The notes under the pieces are model-generated. The model was not told the DNA's origin. It made no database searches and worked only from the letters and a program-made list of their open reading frames with translations. This document shows positions 22,901-39,260 of a stretch of 64,000 nucleotides of DNA, piece after piece. Within the stretch, counting starts at the first letter, position 1; the number at the start of each line of letters is the position of its first letter. Origin of the DNA: Yamagishiella unicocca (Eukaryota; Chlorophyta; Chlorophyceae; Chlamydomonadales; Volvocaceae); assembly GCA_003116995.1 (NCBI GenBank), contig BDSL01000006.1, positions 1,054,001 through 1,118,000 of the forward strand. Reading direction: 5' to 3'. The translations under genes and the position numbers were made by a program.

Positions 22901-23143
22901 AACTCATTGCACGGCATATAGTGACATGCTCGCCTTCATGCTGTGGGAACTGGATAGGAAAATGCTTGTGGGGCCTGCGCCTTTGTCGGACTGCAGGTGG
23001 GGTTCTTCGACATTGTGGCCCTGCCGCTCTTCTACAGCTGGGCTTCAGTGTTTCACGAGGCGCTTCCCCTCGTGCGGGCGGTGGAGGACAACTGCAATCG
23101 GTGGCGCTCTCTTGAGATGGGCCGCAATGCTGGCTCCAAATGA
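19913..23143 (+). CDS. PAS domain / class I 3',5'-cyclic nucleotide phosphodiesterase
   Basis: Ten exons fit in phase: 19913-19998, 20094-20150, 20272-20371, 20444-20542, 20615-20722, 20815-21078, 21164-21298, 21420-22265, 22544-22717 and 22997-23143 (TGA), giving 671 residues. The N-terminus reads as a PAS sensor: QKLIWANKAALRYFNKTLDG is typical of its ligand pocket. The 22544 and 22997 exons and the large 21420-22265 exon hold the catalytic domain. Visible motifs are HNKTHAADV, the signature HDYEHKGLNN, DMVLATDM, the metal aspartate in KCADVGHL, and the invariant glutamine in KSQVGFFDIVALPLF. The expected reaction is hydrolysis of cAMP and/or cGMP to the 5' monophosphate; nucleotide preference cannot be read from sequence. 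The third exon's acceptor (20271) was chosen because it alone restores both phase and the PAS reading. More upstream exons are possible. A TGTAA at 24067-24071 is a candidate polyA signal. Confidence 0.88.
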
Positions 23144-25085
23144 GCTGGCTCAGTTGCAGCCCGTAGCGGCCCTGATGGTGGTGCTGGCGAAGCAGCTGCA
23201 GGCGTTGCGCGTCCCAGTGGCATGCAAAGGCTACGAGCTCAGGCTGGAAGCGGCGGCCTTTGGCAGGGGCTAACGCTGTACGGTGCTGGCGTCGCTGCCA
23301 TTGGTCCTGTGCGGTGAGGAGGTAGCAGGCGCGCGGGAGCGAGTGCTGAGCCACGTTGCGCTCGTCCCTGCAGTCAGCAGCTACACTGTCAGTTGTCGGG
23401 GAGCCTTTGGCCCCTCGGTGCCTGGGCTCTTCGCTGCACAGCTGTGCAGCTATGGTGATCTTTAGCTGGCCAGCAGCGCCGCAGCTGCCACCAACGCCAG
23501 GTGTAGTGGTTGGGTACATGAGCGCGAACGGAGAGCTTGCTGCAGTGGCTGTGGTGCCGAAGGCCCTCTTGTGTCAGCGGCGCACGAATAGACGGGCGGT
23601 GGCTCCGCAGGCGATCCTCAGCCGGCTGGCGTGTTGCTACCCTGCGCCCTGCCGGACCGCACGAATCGGTTTGGCGGGCATAGCGGCGTGGAGGCTGGCG
23701 CAGGCGCGGGCCTTCGGATACACGCGATCAGCAGACGGCGGTGACTGGGCAGCACGATACTGGTCGCAATTGTGGCATGCAGCCCCTTCGCATGCTGGGC
23801 GGCGGCGGCAGTGCTGCTGCTCGGTAGCCAGGGCTGTGGCAGGTGGTGGCAAGTACGGGGCTATACATTCGCAAAGAATCATCCACCTGCGGCAGGCAGC
23901 GCGCACTTGACCGAGGCATTGCAAACTAACTGATTTTTTGGGCCACTGCCGGAGACCCTCGTTAAGGGCCAAGTGGCCTCGGGGCGATGCAGAGGAACGC
24001 ATGCGTCACGCAGCTTTTTCCTGAGGCACGTTGGCGACTGAACAAGCACCGAGGATATGGTGTCGTTGTAAGCATGTGTGTGTGGGTGACGTGGATGACA
24101 GTGCGCATCGGGGTGTGGTCAGTGGCGTATGAGGTGTACTGTACTGTGAGGTATGAACGAGCGGATTGCTCGGCGCTTGACGCCGATTTATGACCGGCTT
24201 GACTCGTAACCGACGTGCGTGCGTTCGTAGCGGGCGTTGCGTGGTTTGTGCTCCCAGCGATACTGAGCACCGAAAGCTGGGATGCCCATCGCCTCCGCGT
24301 CAACAGGAGCTCGCACTGCAAGGGGTGGCGAGCTGCTGGCTGCTCACCATGGTGCGGGTCAAGCACAAACGATGGGGAATGGTTACATATGTTCTTGAGG
24401 AGATGCAATGGTGCAGTTAGTCTGAGCGGCGGTTTACGCATGGTTGTGATGACATGTCGGTTCTCGCCAGCTCCAGAGTGTTGCTTATATTCACGCTGAT
24501 GTTTGGATGATGATGCTGAAGTGCTCCGGACTGAGAGCACGCCCTCAAAACTTCAGGCGGATTTCGGCGGATTTTCAATTATTATTTGTCCAATTTCCTG
24601 GTCTGGTGTGCCTGGATGTAAGCTTCACTACGCGAGTAGTGCGTGTTTCCGTACTGCAGCAGCAGCCACGCTTTTCCTTGCGTACACAGGTGGTACGCAC
24701 CATGGACGAATTGCATTTTCCTGGTCACTGCTCGAAGGATGTCTAGGATTATTACAGAGGACAGTGTGCAATGCGACGATAACGCGCTGGAGGATTACCT
24801 GCTCAACCACGATCCCCCATTCGTGCCATGCTCAAACCTAAGATATATCCCTATTCCGTGCTGTGCTTGTATTCAAGGTTATCCATATGTACGGCGGCTC
24901 CTCCAATGTCGCCTTGCAACCCAACGTAGCGACACAAAAACATGAAAATATTGCAAACCAGAAAGGTATGCCCAAGGCGCATCTTCCCTACACGCGTAAT
25001 GTAGCTCCTATCGCTTGCCGCCAGCATTGACGACGAACGCTGCCCGGCAACGCCTACGCTTATTGCTAAACGCAATTTGCGACCC
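23144..25085. other. Convergent 3' region between PDE and TAD2
   Basis: No conserved coding is visible; the open frames here have no recognisable domains. Candidate algal polyadenylation signals face each other: TGTAA on the plus strand at 24067-24071 (PDE side) and TGTAA on the minus strand at 24756-24752 (TAD2 side), leaving about 680 bp between the presumed transcript ends. Confidence 0.5.
24752..24756 (-). terminator. Candidate TGTAA polyadenylation signal of TAD2
   Basis: TGTAA on the minus strand lies 330 nt downstream of the TAD2 stop codon. TGTAA is the usual polyadenylation signal in Chlamydomonas and its relatives. Confidence 0.45.
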
Positions 25086-30536
<5,451 letters not shown>

Positions 30537-32772
30537 GCACCCTCACGTGGCGGTGTAGCGCGGGGTGAGCGGAGGAGGGGGGCAATTTCTGTCACGGCAC
30601 AGCCCTGGTGAATGGGGTGGGGAGGCTGCGGGCGAGCTCGGATGCGGGCGCGCTACAGAGCGCCTGCGGATCTGGGTGGGTGGTGCATGTCGGTGAGATA
30701 GCCGTCAGGGCGGCTAGGCGCTGTGTTGTCACAGGCGGCTAGGTTCTGTTGCTGCAGAACGGACGGCGGGAGGGAGGGCGGCAAGGCGGCGTTCTCTAGC
30801 CGCCGCGTCCAGAGGCAGAGCAAGTAAAAGTTGCCGTAGGAACGACCCGGCAAGTGGCGCGCCGGCTTGGCTAATTGCAAGTCGCCTCTCCCAGCCGGTG
30901 ATTGCTGCATCCGTTGCAATTTTTGCGAGCTTTTTAGGGCATATGCCGATCCCATGGCGTTACCAAAAACGTTTTTCGTACCTCGGTGCGCCCGGTGGCA
31001 ATGGAGCGAGGAGGAACTGCGGGCTCGGCAGGTGAAGATAACGTGGCAGCATGCTGTGTGCTGTGTCTAGGTAGTGTGTGTGTCTTGTCTTTATTCGAGA
31101 GGGTCTGTGTGCACAGGGTTTCCGCCGGCGGCCAGGGTCATGCAGCGAAATGCAGGTGCCCGATTTTGCTCCGTACGGCTGGCCGCCTGCTCCAAATCAT
31201 GCGTCCCTTCTATCTCCTTTTTTTTAAGTTTATATCAAATGCATTCGGGTGTCGGAGCGCGGGGGTGGTCCGGGGTGTAGATGGGCAGCGTTACCTTGCC
31301 ATGAAATCAACTTGACGCATCCGGATGCCGAACTGACCCAAGGCGCATACAGCGGCAACGAAGGAGGTTTGGTTCTGGGGGCAGGGCGTGACGTGTAGAG
31401 TGCACGCCCCCCGCTGCGTGTGGGGTAGCCTTTCCTGAGCTGCGGTGCGAGGACCGCAGGCCTGAGCCGGGGAGGCTGCATGCACGTGGCCGAGATATGT
31501 TTTGTGGTAGGCTAGTGCGCGAAATTGCGGGAGAGGCCGACTGGTGGTGTGGCCGGGGGCGCACATTCCCCCCCGGTACCCTTTAGCGGTTATCTGCGCA
31601 AACTGTAAGCACGTGCCAAGTGTGAGCAATGCCCCATGTGCCCGGCGCGCATCATCATAGGGGCAACGGGCTGCTTGTTAGGCTTGACACACAAGAACTG
31701 CCACCCAGCTAATGCGGCGCAACGGTGACCCACCTCCTTACGCTCTTCTCGCGACCTCGTGAAAGGAGCAAGGTGCCATTGGATTGCGCAAGCGCTGCAC
31801 ACGACGGCGATGATGGTGTGCCGAAGGGTAGGGTTTGTGAGGCCTGGTGAGCCTTGCTGGCCCTTGCAACCTTGGTAATGGGGAGTACTGGCGGGTGACT
31901 CGGACGTCATTCTTCAGCCGGGTCGCATCGCCGGCCATGGTCTGTAGCATGCCAGGCTGGGTCGGGCAGATGCGTTGCGAAGCACACCTCGAAACGCCTT
32001 GGGCAGCTTGCAGATTTTGTCACGAGGCGTTCGTGACGTGCCGGTCAACCGTTTGCCAACAACAAGGTCGTTCGTTCGAGTTTGTGGCACGATTGCACAG
32101 TCCGTGTTAGGCCTTATCTTCGCCCCTTGAAGCGGCCTGAAGACTCGTAGCGGGCTTTGCCAGTGAAATGACGAATTCAGCTACGAGACCGCGTGTGACC
32201 CGTGGGACCTGAGGGCTACACACTCGCGTCAATAGACACCTCCACTACACCTCTTACGCCATGCATGCGCACAGCGAGCAAGCCTGTGCACCCATGCGAA
32301 TAATTTTCCCGCAATATTCTGAAATATGGCGAGGGGGTGTTCGACCGTTATCATCGGGACCTAGGGTGGAGGGTCATACAGAACAAGTGTGTACACGGCG
32401 GGGGGGTTCGCCAGAGAGTCCTCAAACCGCTGTGTGCAGTTGCTGCAAGAGCGAATCTGCAACCCAGGTCCTAAAACCAGGTGGACGTGGAGGGGCGCAA
32501 AGAGTTACGACGCCTCACCTGGCCGTGCGCCTCAACCGTCTTCGACAAACCGAGTCGACAGCAATGACCCGCGCCCCCTATCCTTGTGTCTACAAAGTAA
32601 CAAATCCTAGCACAAAAATACATCCACTACACCAGGAAAGCGATGTTCATTAGCTGTGTCGCGTTTCCAACCTGCAAGCCCGGACGCGGAAAGAAGCGCT
32701 TTGTTTCAAGTGTGCATAACGTCATTATAATCTAATCGTTTTTCCTTATAAGATAAACAGCTCCAAGGAAAG
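30537..32772. other. Intergenic stretch downstream of PDS; no gene identified
   Basis: No conserved open frame is visible. A TGTAA at 31604-31608 could be a PDS polyadenylation signal about 1.07 kb after the stop codon, and the PDS stop itself lies in a TGTAA (30532-30536). The last few hundred bases should include the promoter and 5' UTR of the gene starting at 32773. Confidence 0.45.
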
Positions 32773-35567
32773 ATGCGCCGGGAAGGTAGCGGAAGGGGGA
32801 AGGAAACGGCCCCTAAAATTGCGAAGCCTTCAGTACTCAGCTCTGAGGCCGCAGCAATGGAGGTAAGATCATGTCGATGGGTTGTAGCTGGAGGAATCCT
32901 TTGTTTGAAAGGGCCCGCGGCAACGGGAGCTGTCGTCAATCGCGGACGCCCTAACGCTTGCAGCACAAGCTGGTGGAGCTCCGTAAAGCTATGGAGAAAG
33001 AAAGGGCAAAGCGCGAGGCCCTCATGTAAGTGTTTGTGTGTTGCAGTTTATGTTTTCTCGTTCTTTGGGTCATGTAAACGTGTCTCCGCTGGCGATGCGC
33101 AGGGCCAACGTGGGCGGGGGCTCCATCTGGCGCAGCGGAGGGTCGAGTGGCGGCTTGCGGTCAAACGTCAAAGGGAAGGGCCCCGATGCCGCGCCCACCG
33201 GTAAGCCCCCCTTCCCCGCGCCCCCACACCCCCGCGCCCACCTTGTCGTCCCCATGCATTGCCGCGCACATCCTAGCCCCCCCCACACACAGCCCCTCAT
33301 ACCCCGTAGCTCAATTCATATCCGCTTCCCACCCTAATCCTCGCAACCATCGGGACCATTGCAACACGCTCGGGGTTGCACCACGAGGTGCGTCATCTGC
33401 TCGTCGCCGCACGGCGCCGATGCCTTGCCAAGAGGCCTCCCCTTCCCGTCACGGCGACCCGCGCAGGCAGCGGCGCCAGCTCGAGCCGCCGACCGGGCAG
33501 CGGCGAGGCGTCATCAGGACCGCCTCGGGCCTCATCCGCTCGCGCCGCTGGCGAGGGTGAAATGCCCACCGTGTCCGGTAGCCGGCTAACGTCCACACGA
33601 CCAGCAGTAGCAGCAGCGCCCTCCTCGAAGGCGAACGTGCTGACCCTGCAGGCGAGGCAGGGAGGGGGCTGCACCACAGGGTGCCGCGGGGTGTACCGAT
33701 TGCCGTGTGCTGTGTGGGATGGGAGGAAGTGAAGGCAAAGGGCGGCATAGCGCGGGGCTGGAACGGATTCGCGTTTGCGGCCCTCACATCAACCCAAGCA
33801 CCGAATCCAGTGTGCGAAGGGATGCGTTTGCCCGTCCTGATGTATCCTTACGAGTGGGAGGCACCACCGAGGACCATCACTTGTCCCGATGCGTTGCCTG
33901 TGGCCGCAGAGTGGTGGTGGGGCGGTGGAGGGGATGTCCTGCGGCACGGACGACACCCCCACGCTGGCGGCCGGGGGGTTCAGCGAGGCGGACAGCCACC
34001 GCTCCTTCCTGGAGGCGCTCAACGAGTGGCGGAAAGGCAACCGGGGGGACACCGCGGACGGCGGAACGCAAGGTGGGGGTGGGGCCGCTTAGGGTGGGTG
34101 GGGTGGGTGGCGGAGTCGGCATGTGGGTTTGGCACGACGCGTGGCACGCGAGTTTGTTCCGGCATGGGCGGCAACGGCCCGGATGGGCAGGACTCCGGAC
34201 GCGGGTGGCGGGTGGCAGCGACATGGCAGCAGCGACATGGCAGCGACATGGCAGCGACATGGCAGCGCAAAGCGCGTAGCGAATCCTGCCAGAGGAGGAA
34301 ATGCTGGGCAGGCAAGTGGGGAGTCCCAGCCCAGCCCAGCCCCCAGCATATGGGGTCTAGTCTAGTGGCCTAGTCTGTGGGTCGATCGGGTCGCGACACG
34401 GACCTGACGCGGTAACGCAAGACTGCCGACTCGCGTGTTGTGGGACACCGGCTAGGAGGTCGGTTGGCTGTCCCAGTTGCTCGTAGGACGGGAGTGTGCT
34501 ACGCAGCCAAACACGCTGTGTAGGCGTTGGGAGGAGGAGAACAGGCGGCATTGCGAGTGCGCCGCCTCCGCACTTGCTGATGTCCGTTCCTCCTTGAGCA
34601 CCACTTGCGCTCGCCATCGCCATCCCCCACGCGCCCTTCTTCCTTTGCCTCCTTTCCTTTCCGGCAGCCGTGGAGTCGGCGACGAGCTCGGCTCTCCCGC
34701 AGCGGCCCCGCAGCGCAGCGCACGTGTCGTCGTCGACGCTGGAGGTGCAGACGGAGTCGCGGCCCGCGACGCGGCCCTCCTCCGCCAAGCCGCTGTCCTA
34801 CTTCGACAAGCTGGTCATCAACACCAGCTCGCGGCAGGCCGGCCACCTGGCTTCAGGAGGTGGGTGGGGGGGCATCGGTCCCGGCGCACCTGAGCGTGTC
34901 CACGGCCGCAGCGGAGCGCGCAGCGGCTGCGGGAGCGGGGGAGGGCAGCTGAAGGGAGGGTATTGCCGGGAGGGCAGGGAAGGGACTCCAGGTGGGGAGG
35001 CGCTGGCCCTACGAGATTGGGAAAGGACAGGACGGGATGGGGGGAGCGTCAGAACCGGGGACATGACCACCGACTGAAAAGCAGACGTGGCTGCTGTACC
35101 CCGGCACAAAATCTGAGGATCGTTCGCACCGTGCCCCCCGCGCAGAGCCGGCCGAGACGATGCATGCTTCCCTCTCTGGCCAGGCGTCGGGCATGTTCCG
35201 GCCCCTGTCTGCCGCTCGCAACTCCGCACCGGCAGGGGGAGCGACCGCAGGCGGCCCCGACGCCGCCGCCCCAGCCGCCGCCGCAGCAGCAGCAGCGGCG
35301 GCGAAGGCCGCAGCGGAAGCTGCAGAAGCCGCCGCCGCGGCGGAAGCGGCCGCGGAGGCTGCCAAGAAGGGGGACCCATCTGACCCGATGAACATACTCG
35401 ACCGGCTTGAGGCGTTGGAGCGGCAGCGGCACGCGCAGCGCAAGGCCGCCGACGAGGAGGACGATTACCCCGGGAGCTTCAGCGTCACCACAGCAGCGGG
35501 CATGATGCTGACCAAGGGGGTGCGCCTGCCGGACGAGGTGCTACTGCCGCCAAGCGAGGCCTGCTGA
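32773..35567 (+). CDS. Unrecognised protein with short coiled coil and an ALNEWR motif
   Basis: Seven exons in phase: 32773-32862, 32964-33025, 33103-33200, 33467-33651, 33910-34072, 34668-34859 and 35146-35567 (TGA), giving 403 residues. An N-terminal helix HKLVELRKAMEKERAKREAL looks like a short coiled coil. The middle is Ser/Gly/Ala-rich. A better-ordered stretch, SHRSFLEALNEWRKGN, recalls an 'EWR' segment I associate with ZBBX-type ciliary/zinc-finger proteins, but no B-box zinc finger is present. An Ala-rich helix precedes the acidic SDPMNILDRLEALERQRHAQ segment near the C-terminus. The fourth intron uses a GC donor (CTGCAG|GCGAGG at 33651), the one non-GT donor in this model. Function unknown; the gene structure is good. 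Confidence 0.65.
34214..34267. repeat. 11-bp tandem repeat, intronic
   Basis: GGCAGCGACAT repeats four times, with one unit expanded to 14 bp, inside the intron between exons 33910-34072 and 34668-34859. Confidence 0.85.
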
Positions 35568-37044
35568 GCGTTCGAGGGCACCCTGTACTGGACTGAGTAG
35601 AAGGCGGTGCTTGCGCGCGTGGGTGCGCGGTGTGGTTGCAAGGAAAACCCGTGTACGAAAGGAAGACCGGTGTGGGGGGGCGTGGTGGTGGAGCGAGGCA
35701 GCATACCTGCAGGTGGGGTTGTATAAAAACCGTATTACCGCCTGCAGGTGGGGTGGGGTGCGTGAGGCGACCAGGCTGGCATCGCTGGGCGTGGGGTTGA
35801 CGACGATCAGAGCGCTGGAAGGATGGCGGACGCCTCGCGCTCTGTGTCACGCGTGAGTTATGCCAAACCAGTTGTCGGGTATGCCTGTGTATGACGTATA
35901 ACGACTTTGCCATCGGTGGAGGAACAGGGGGCCTGCAAGCTGCGTTGCGGACCGACGCGGTCCTCAACCATTTCCAGTTTTCCCATCACTTGTGTACATT
36001 TTACTCTTAGTTGGCGGCTGCGATGCGCCCAGTCCCTTGGCGTGACGAGGCGATGATAGGTCCGCTGCTGAGCTATCCATGAATAGAGGGCGACCATAGC
36101 CGTATCATCACCATTACCAGCGTGAGCGTGACCAAGGGAATCTGTAGACGTCGCTCAACCGCTGCTGCAAGCGATAAGTAGTTAGGTGTTTGCGCGGAAC
36201 GCGCGAGGCAAAACCGGGAAAGGAATGTATCTTTCAGTACATGCCGCGCCGTTTCACATTCCCCCCAACGATAATATGCAGTCGTAACTCGCCCACTGCT
36301 CTCTGCCTTAGAAACCGGCAATAACCAACCGGTGCTAACCCTAAACTCCATCCGCATAGAAAGGCCTGACCCTCGTCGACGACAGCCGCGCTGCTCCGTG
36401 CCGCGACAGCATTGCAGAATTCAGTGCTGCGGCCGTCACTACAGGCCGCAGTCGAGATCTACGCATAGGAGTATCGCCAGCTGCCGTCCTTCCTGAAAAG
36501 AGACCCCTCGGTCAATCTACCTACTGAAGTCCAGACACGACTGGCTGGTCCCAACACCGGCCGGGTGCCAAAACTGATTACCTCACGATGTGGGGCACAT
36601 CGCCAGAGGATGACCAGCTCACCCGTACCCGCACGCTGCGGCCGCAAGGCAAGGGCCCGCCATTCCCATCGTCCGCTACTGTCCATGTTGTCAAGCCCGG
36701 CCGGCCCCCGAGAGAGCCGCCACCACTAGCCGCCCCGGCTCCCGCCACTTGTTGCTGTTGCTGCGCCGCCTTCACTGCGCAATCGCACCGCTTCACTGGG
36801 CTGTTCTGCAGCGGCCTCCGCAACCGCCGGCAACTAACGCTCCCATGGGCCAGCGTCGGTCGCGCGTCGCCCACCTATCCAAGCCAACGATCGATCAGCA
36901 GGCCCCCATGCAGCAGAGTCCGCCCCGCCCCGCCGGCAACAGGCCCCACGGCAGCTGCCCTGCTGCGCCATTACCGCCACCGCTGCGGCGCCCCAGTCAG
37001 CCAGACAGCGACACTCCCCAAAACTCCAACGACCACCAGGCCCC
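35568..37044. other. Convergent 3' region; no gene identified
   Basis: This separates the ends of the plus-strand gene (35567) and the minus-strand complex III subunit (37045). The open frames here are proline- or cysteine-rich with no domain, and the one at 36588-37106 runs antisense into the complex III gene. I found no TGTAA signal for either gene in this stretch. Confidence 0.45.
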
Positions 37045-38496
37045 TTAGGCGAAGCGCTTGCCGATCGACTCCAGGCGCGGCAGGCTGGCCAGGTTACCGT
37101 ACGTGACAAACGTCGGAGCTGTCTTGATCATCGCGCCCACGTAGCTGGTCACGTCGGCGGCGGTCAGGCCCCGCAGGGCGGCCGCCACCTCCGCGCCGCT
37201 GAACTTGCCGGTGGCCAGCACCGCCGAACCCACGCTCGCCGCCAGGCCCGCCGAGGTCGCCATGGAGGCCTGCAGCTCACCCAGCGCCAGGCCCTTCGCG
37301 TGCGCCAGCTGGCCCTCGCTCACGCCCTTGGCCACGGCCTGCACCTTGGCCGTGACCGCGTCCACCAGGGCGCCCGCCTTGCCTGGAGCGCCGGACGCGA
37401 TGACGCCCACCAGGCCCGTGCCCTTGTACACGTGCGAGAAGGGCGACACCGAGGCGAACACCTCGTGCTCCTTGCGGCCGCGGGGCAGCGTCGGGCGCGC
37501 CTCGTCCAGGAGAGCCTTGACGACCTGCGCGGCGGCAGCTGACTTCACGTCGGCCGCACCGCCGCGGGCCTCGAAGCCGAGGCCGACGTAGGTCAGCGGC
37601 GACGCGGGGGCGATGATGTTCATGGAGCCGCCCACGTACTTGGAGGCGACCGGCGCGGCACCGCTGCCGGACAGGGTCAGCAGGGGCTCGGCGAGCTGCG
37701 TGATGTCGGCGTGGTCAACGCCAACGGCCGCGAGGAGCACGCGCGAGGGGGTCATGATGCTGGCCAGGTACTCCTTCAGGGTGTCCTGGTTAAAACCGTC
37801 GATGACGGACGGGTCCACCACCAGGCTGTTGCCCAGGCCGCCGTCAAAGGCCGCGCGGTGGAGCACCTCCGTGACGGTGGTCACGGGGTTCTTGAGCTGT
37901 GCGGCGAGCTGCTCCTTCAGCGTCTCCAGGGAGTCGCGAACCTCGAAGTACTGGTAGCGTGCGTTCAGAACAGCGTCCGCCAGCATCTCGATTGCCTCGC
38001 GCTGGTTTATGCGCACGGCATCGACCCCGAACGCAACATGCTCGCGCCCGGCACGGCAGTAGGCCGATGCACCAATCTTCTCCAGTTCACGCGTAAGCCG
38101 GAAAGTCGACCGGTTGCTTGTGGCCTTGAATGCAGCAATTTCCAGCACTTTGCTGGCGCCTGCTGTCGAGGAAGTCTCTGCGCTCGCACCACCCTCCACG
38201 AACAGGCAGATGCTGGCAACCGGGCTCAAAGTATCGATGGTGGCCACCTTCACCCCCGAGCTAAGGCTAGATGTCTGAAACGCCGGCTTCGTCGCGGGAG
38301 CAGAAGTGCGGGGCGGCTCCGTCACAGCCGGCAGCTTCTCGCTCAGCGGCACATCGATACGGCTGCCTCCCATGCCAAACATGGAGGTAAGGAAGCCACC
38401 GGAAGCGAGCGCCGGAGCGGCATTTGCAGCACAGCTGCTAGTCGCGATGCACCGCGCCAGAGCTGGCGCCAGCTGGTTGCTGCCGGAACCTAGCAT
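37045..38496 (-). CDS. QCR2: Mitochondrial ubiquinol-cytochrome c reductase core subunit 2 (M16-like, non-peptidase)
   Basis: A single uninterrupted frame of 483 residues (TAA at 37047-37045). The N-terminus (MLGSGSNQLAPALARCI...) is rich in Ala/Ser/Arg with no acidic residue, as in a mitochondrial presequence. The body has the M16-family pattern: SGVKVATIDTLSPVASICLF, FKATSNRSTFRLTRELEKIG, then HRAAFDGGLGNSLV. The zinc motif HxxEH of processing-peptidase beta is absent (GASKVLEIAAF at the equivalent place), fitting a complex III core protein rather than an active peptidase. It should sit on the matrix side of the cytochrome bc1 complex as a structural core. The ATG lies 11 nt after a good acceptor (TTACAG), so the gene probably has an intron in its 5' UTR. 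Processing-peptidase alpha is the main alternative identity. Confidence 0.85.
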   Translation of the reverse strand: MLGSGSNQLAPALARCIATSSCAANAAPALASGGFLTSMFGMGGSRIDVPLSEKLPAVTEPPRTSAPATKPAFQTSSLSSGVKVATIDTLSPVASICLFVEGGASAETSSTAGASKVLEIAAFKATSNRSTFRLTRELEKIGASAYCRAGREHVAFGVDAVRINQREAIEMLADAVLNARYQYFEVRDSLETLKEQLAAQLKNPVTTVTEVLHRAAFDGGLGNSLVVDPSVIDGFNQDTLKEYLASIMTPSRVLLAAVGVDHADITQLAEPLLTLSGSGAAPVASKYVGGSMNIIAPASPLTYVGLGFEARGGAADVKSAAAAQVVKALLDEARPTLPRGRKEHEVFASVSPFSHVYKGTGLVGVIASGAPGKAGALVDAVTAKVQAVAKGVSEGQLAHAKGLALGELQASMATSAGLAASVGSAVLATGKFSGAEVAAALRGLTAADVTSYVGAMIKTAPTFVTYGNLASLPRLESIGKRFA

Positions 38497-39260
38497 CTTG
38501 GACGGCCCTGTAAGGAAGGATGCGAAGGGTAAGCTGCCATGGCAAGCCAATACGAGTGGGCCCGGAGAGAGGCGTGATGGTCTCGTGGGACTCAAAATAC
38601 GCTTTCTGAACCCTACGGAAGCATCTGCTTCACAAATGTAAAAGCATGCAACAGCCCAGGTCCTCAGAGCTCTCCTCAGCCAGCTGAAGCCCAACCCTTG
38701 CGTCAATCAGGCTCACCTCCCAAGAGGCAGCAAACGCCCTAGAATGGTGTAGAACTGTAAAAACTAATCGTGGCCTTACGTCACCTAGCAATTGCTGTAT
38801 GGGATTGGGTGTGCAAGAAAGCTCCCTACGTACGGCACGACACTGCCGTTCTTGACAAAGCTGTGATAGGTGATAATGCCAATCCCACTTGAAATATTAC
38901 AAGTCTCATGTATTTAACGCGCGTACCATAGCTTTAAACCTAGGCGACTAAGCGAGCTGGGGCGCTCGCTAATTAAGCTTTATGTAGGTGTACTAAGGAG
39001 CAATACACGTTTGGGGCTATCCATTAGGATTATTCTCCATCATACGCTACGTAAATACGGGGCACGTTACAATACCAGTAATCCTACTAAGGCTGTGCGG
39101 GTCGTCCGGGCTCGCGTTGCCCTCGAATCCACAACAGACGCAATACCCTACGCTTTAAGCAAACTTGCAGCCGCGTGAAGAGGCTGCTGGCGTCGCCACG
39201 CAGGCCAGCCACATCCCAGGCCAAGTCAGCTGCGTGTCCCCCGCCAGCACGCAGCCCAGC
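38497..39260. promoter_or_regulatory. Divergent region between QCR2 and the small coiled-coil gene
   Basis: This carries the likely QCR2 5' UTR intron (acceptor just upstream of the ATG) and the promoters of both genes. The stretch 38860-39070 is clearly more AT-rich than the flanks. A possible extra coding exon of the plus-strand gene starts at 39171 after CTTGCAG and reads in frame into the ATG at 39261. Confidence 0.4.

Noticed and set aside
36588..37106. Plus-strand frame near the end of the complex III gene
   Set aside because: Composition is Pro/Arg/Cys-rich with no domain, and it overlaps the true minus-strand coding end. Likely 3' UTR.
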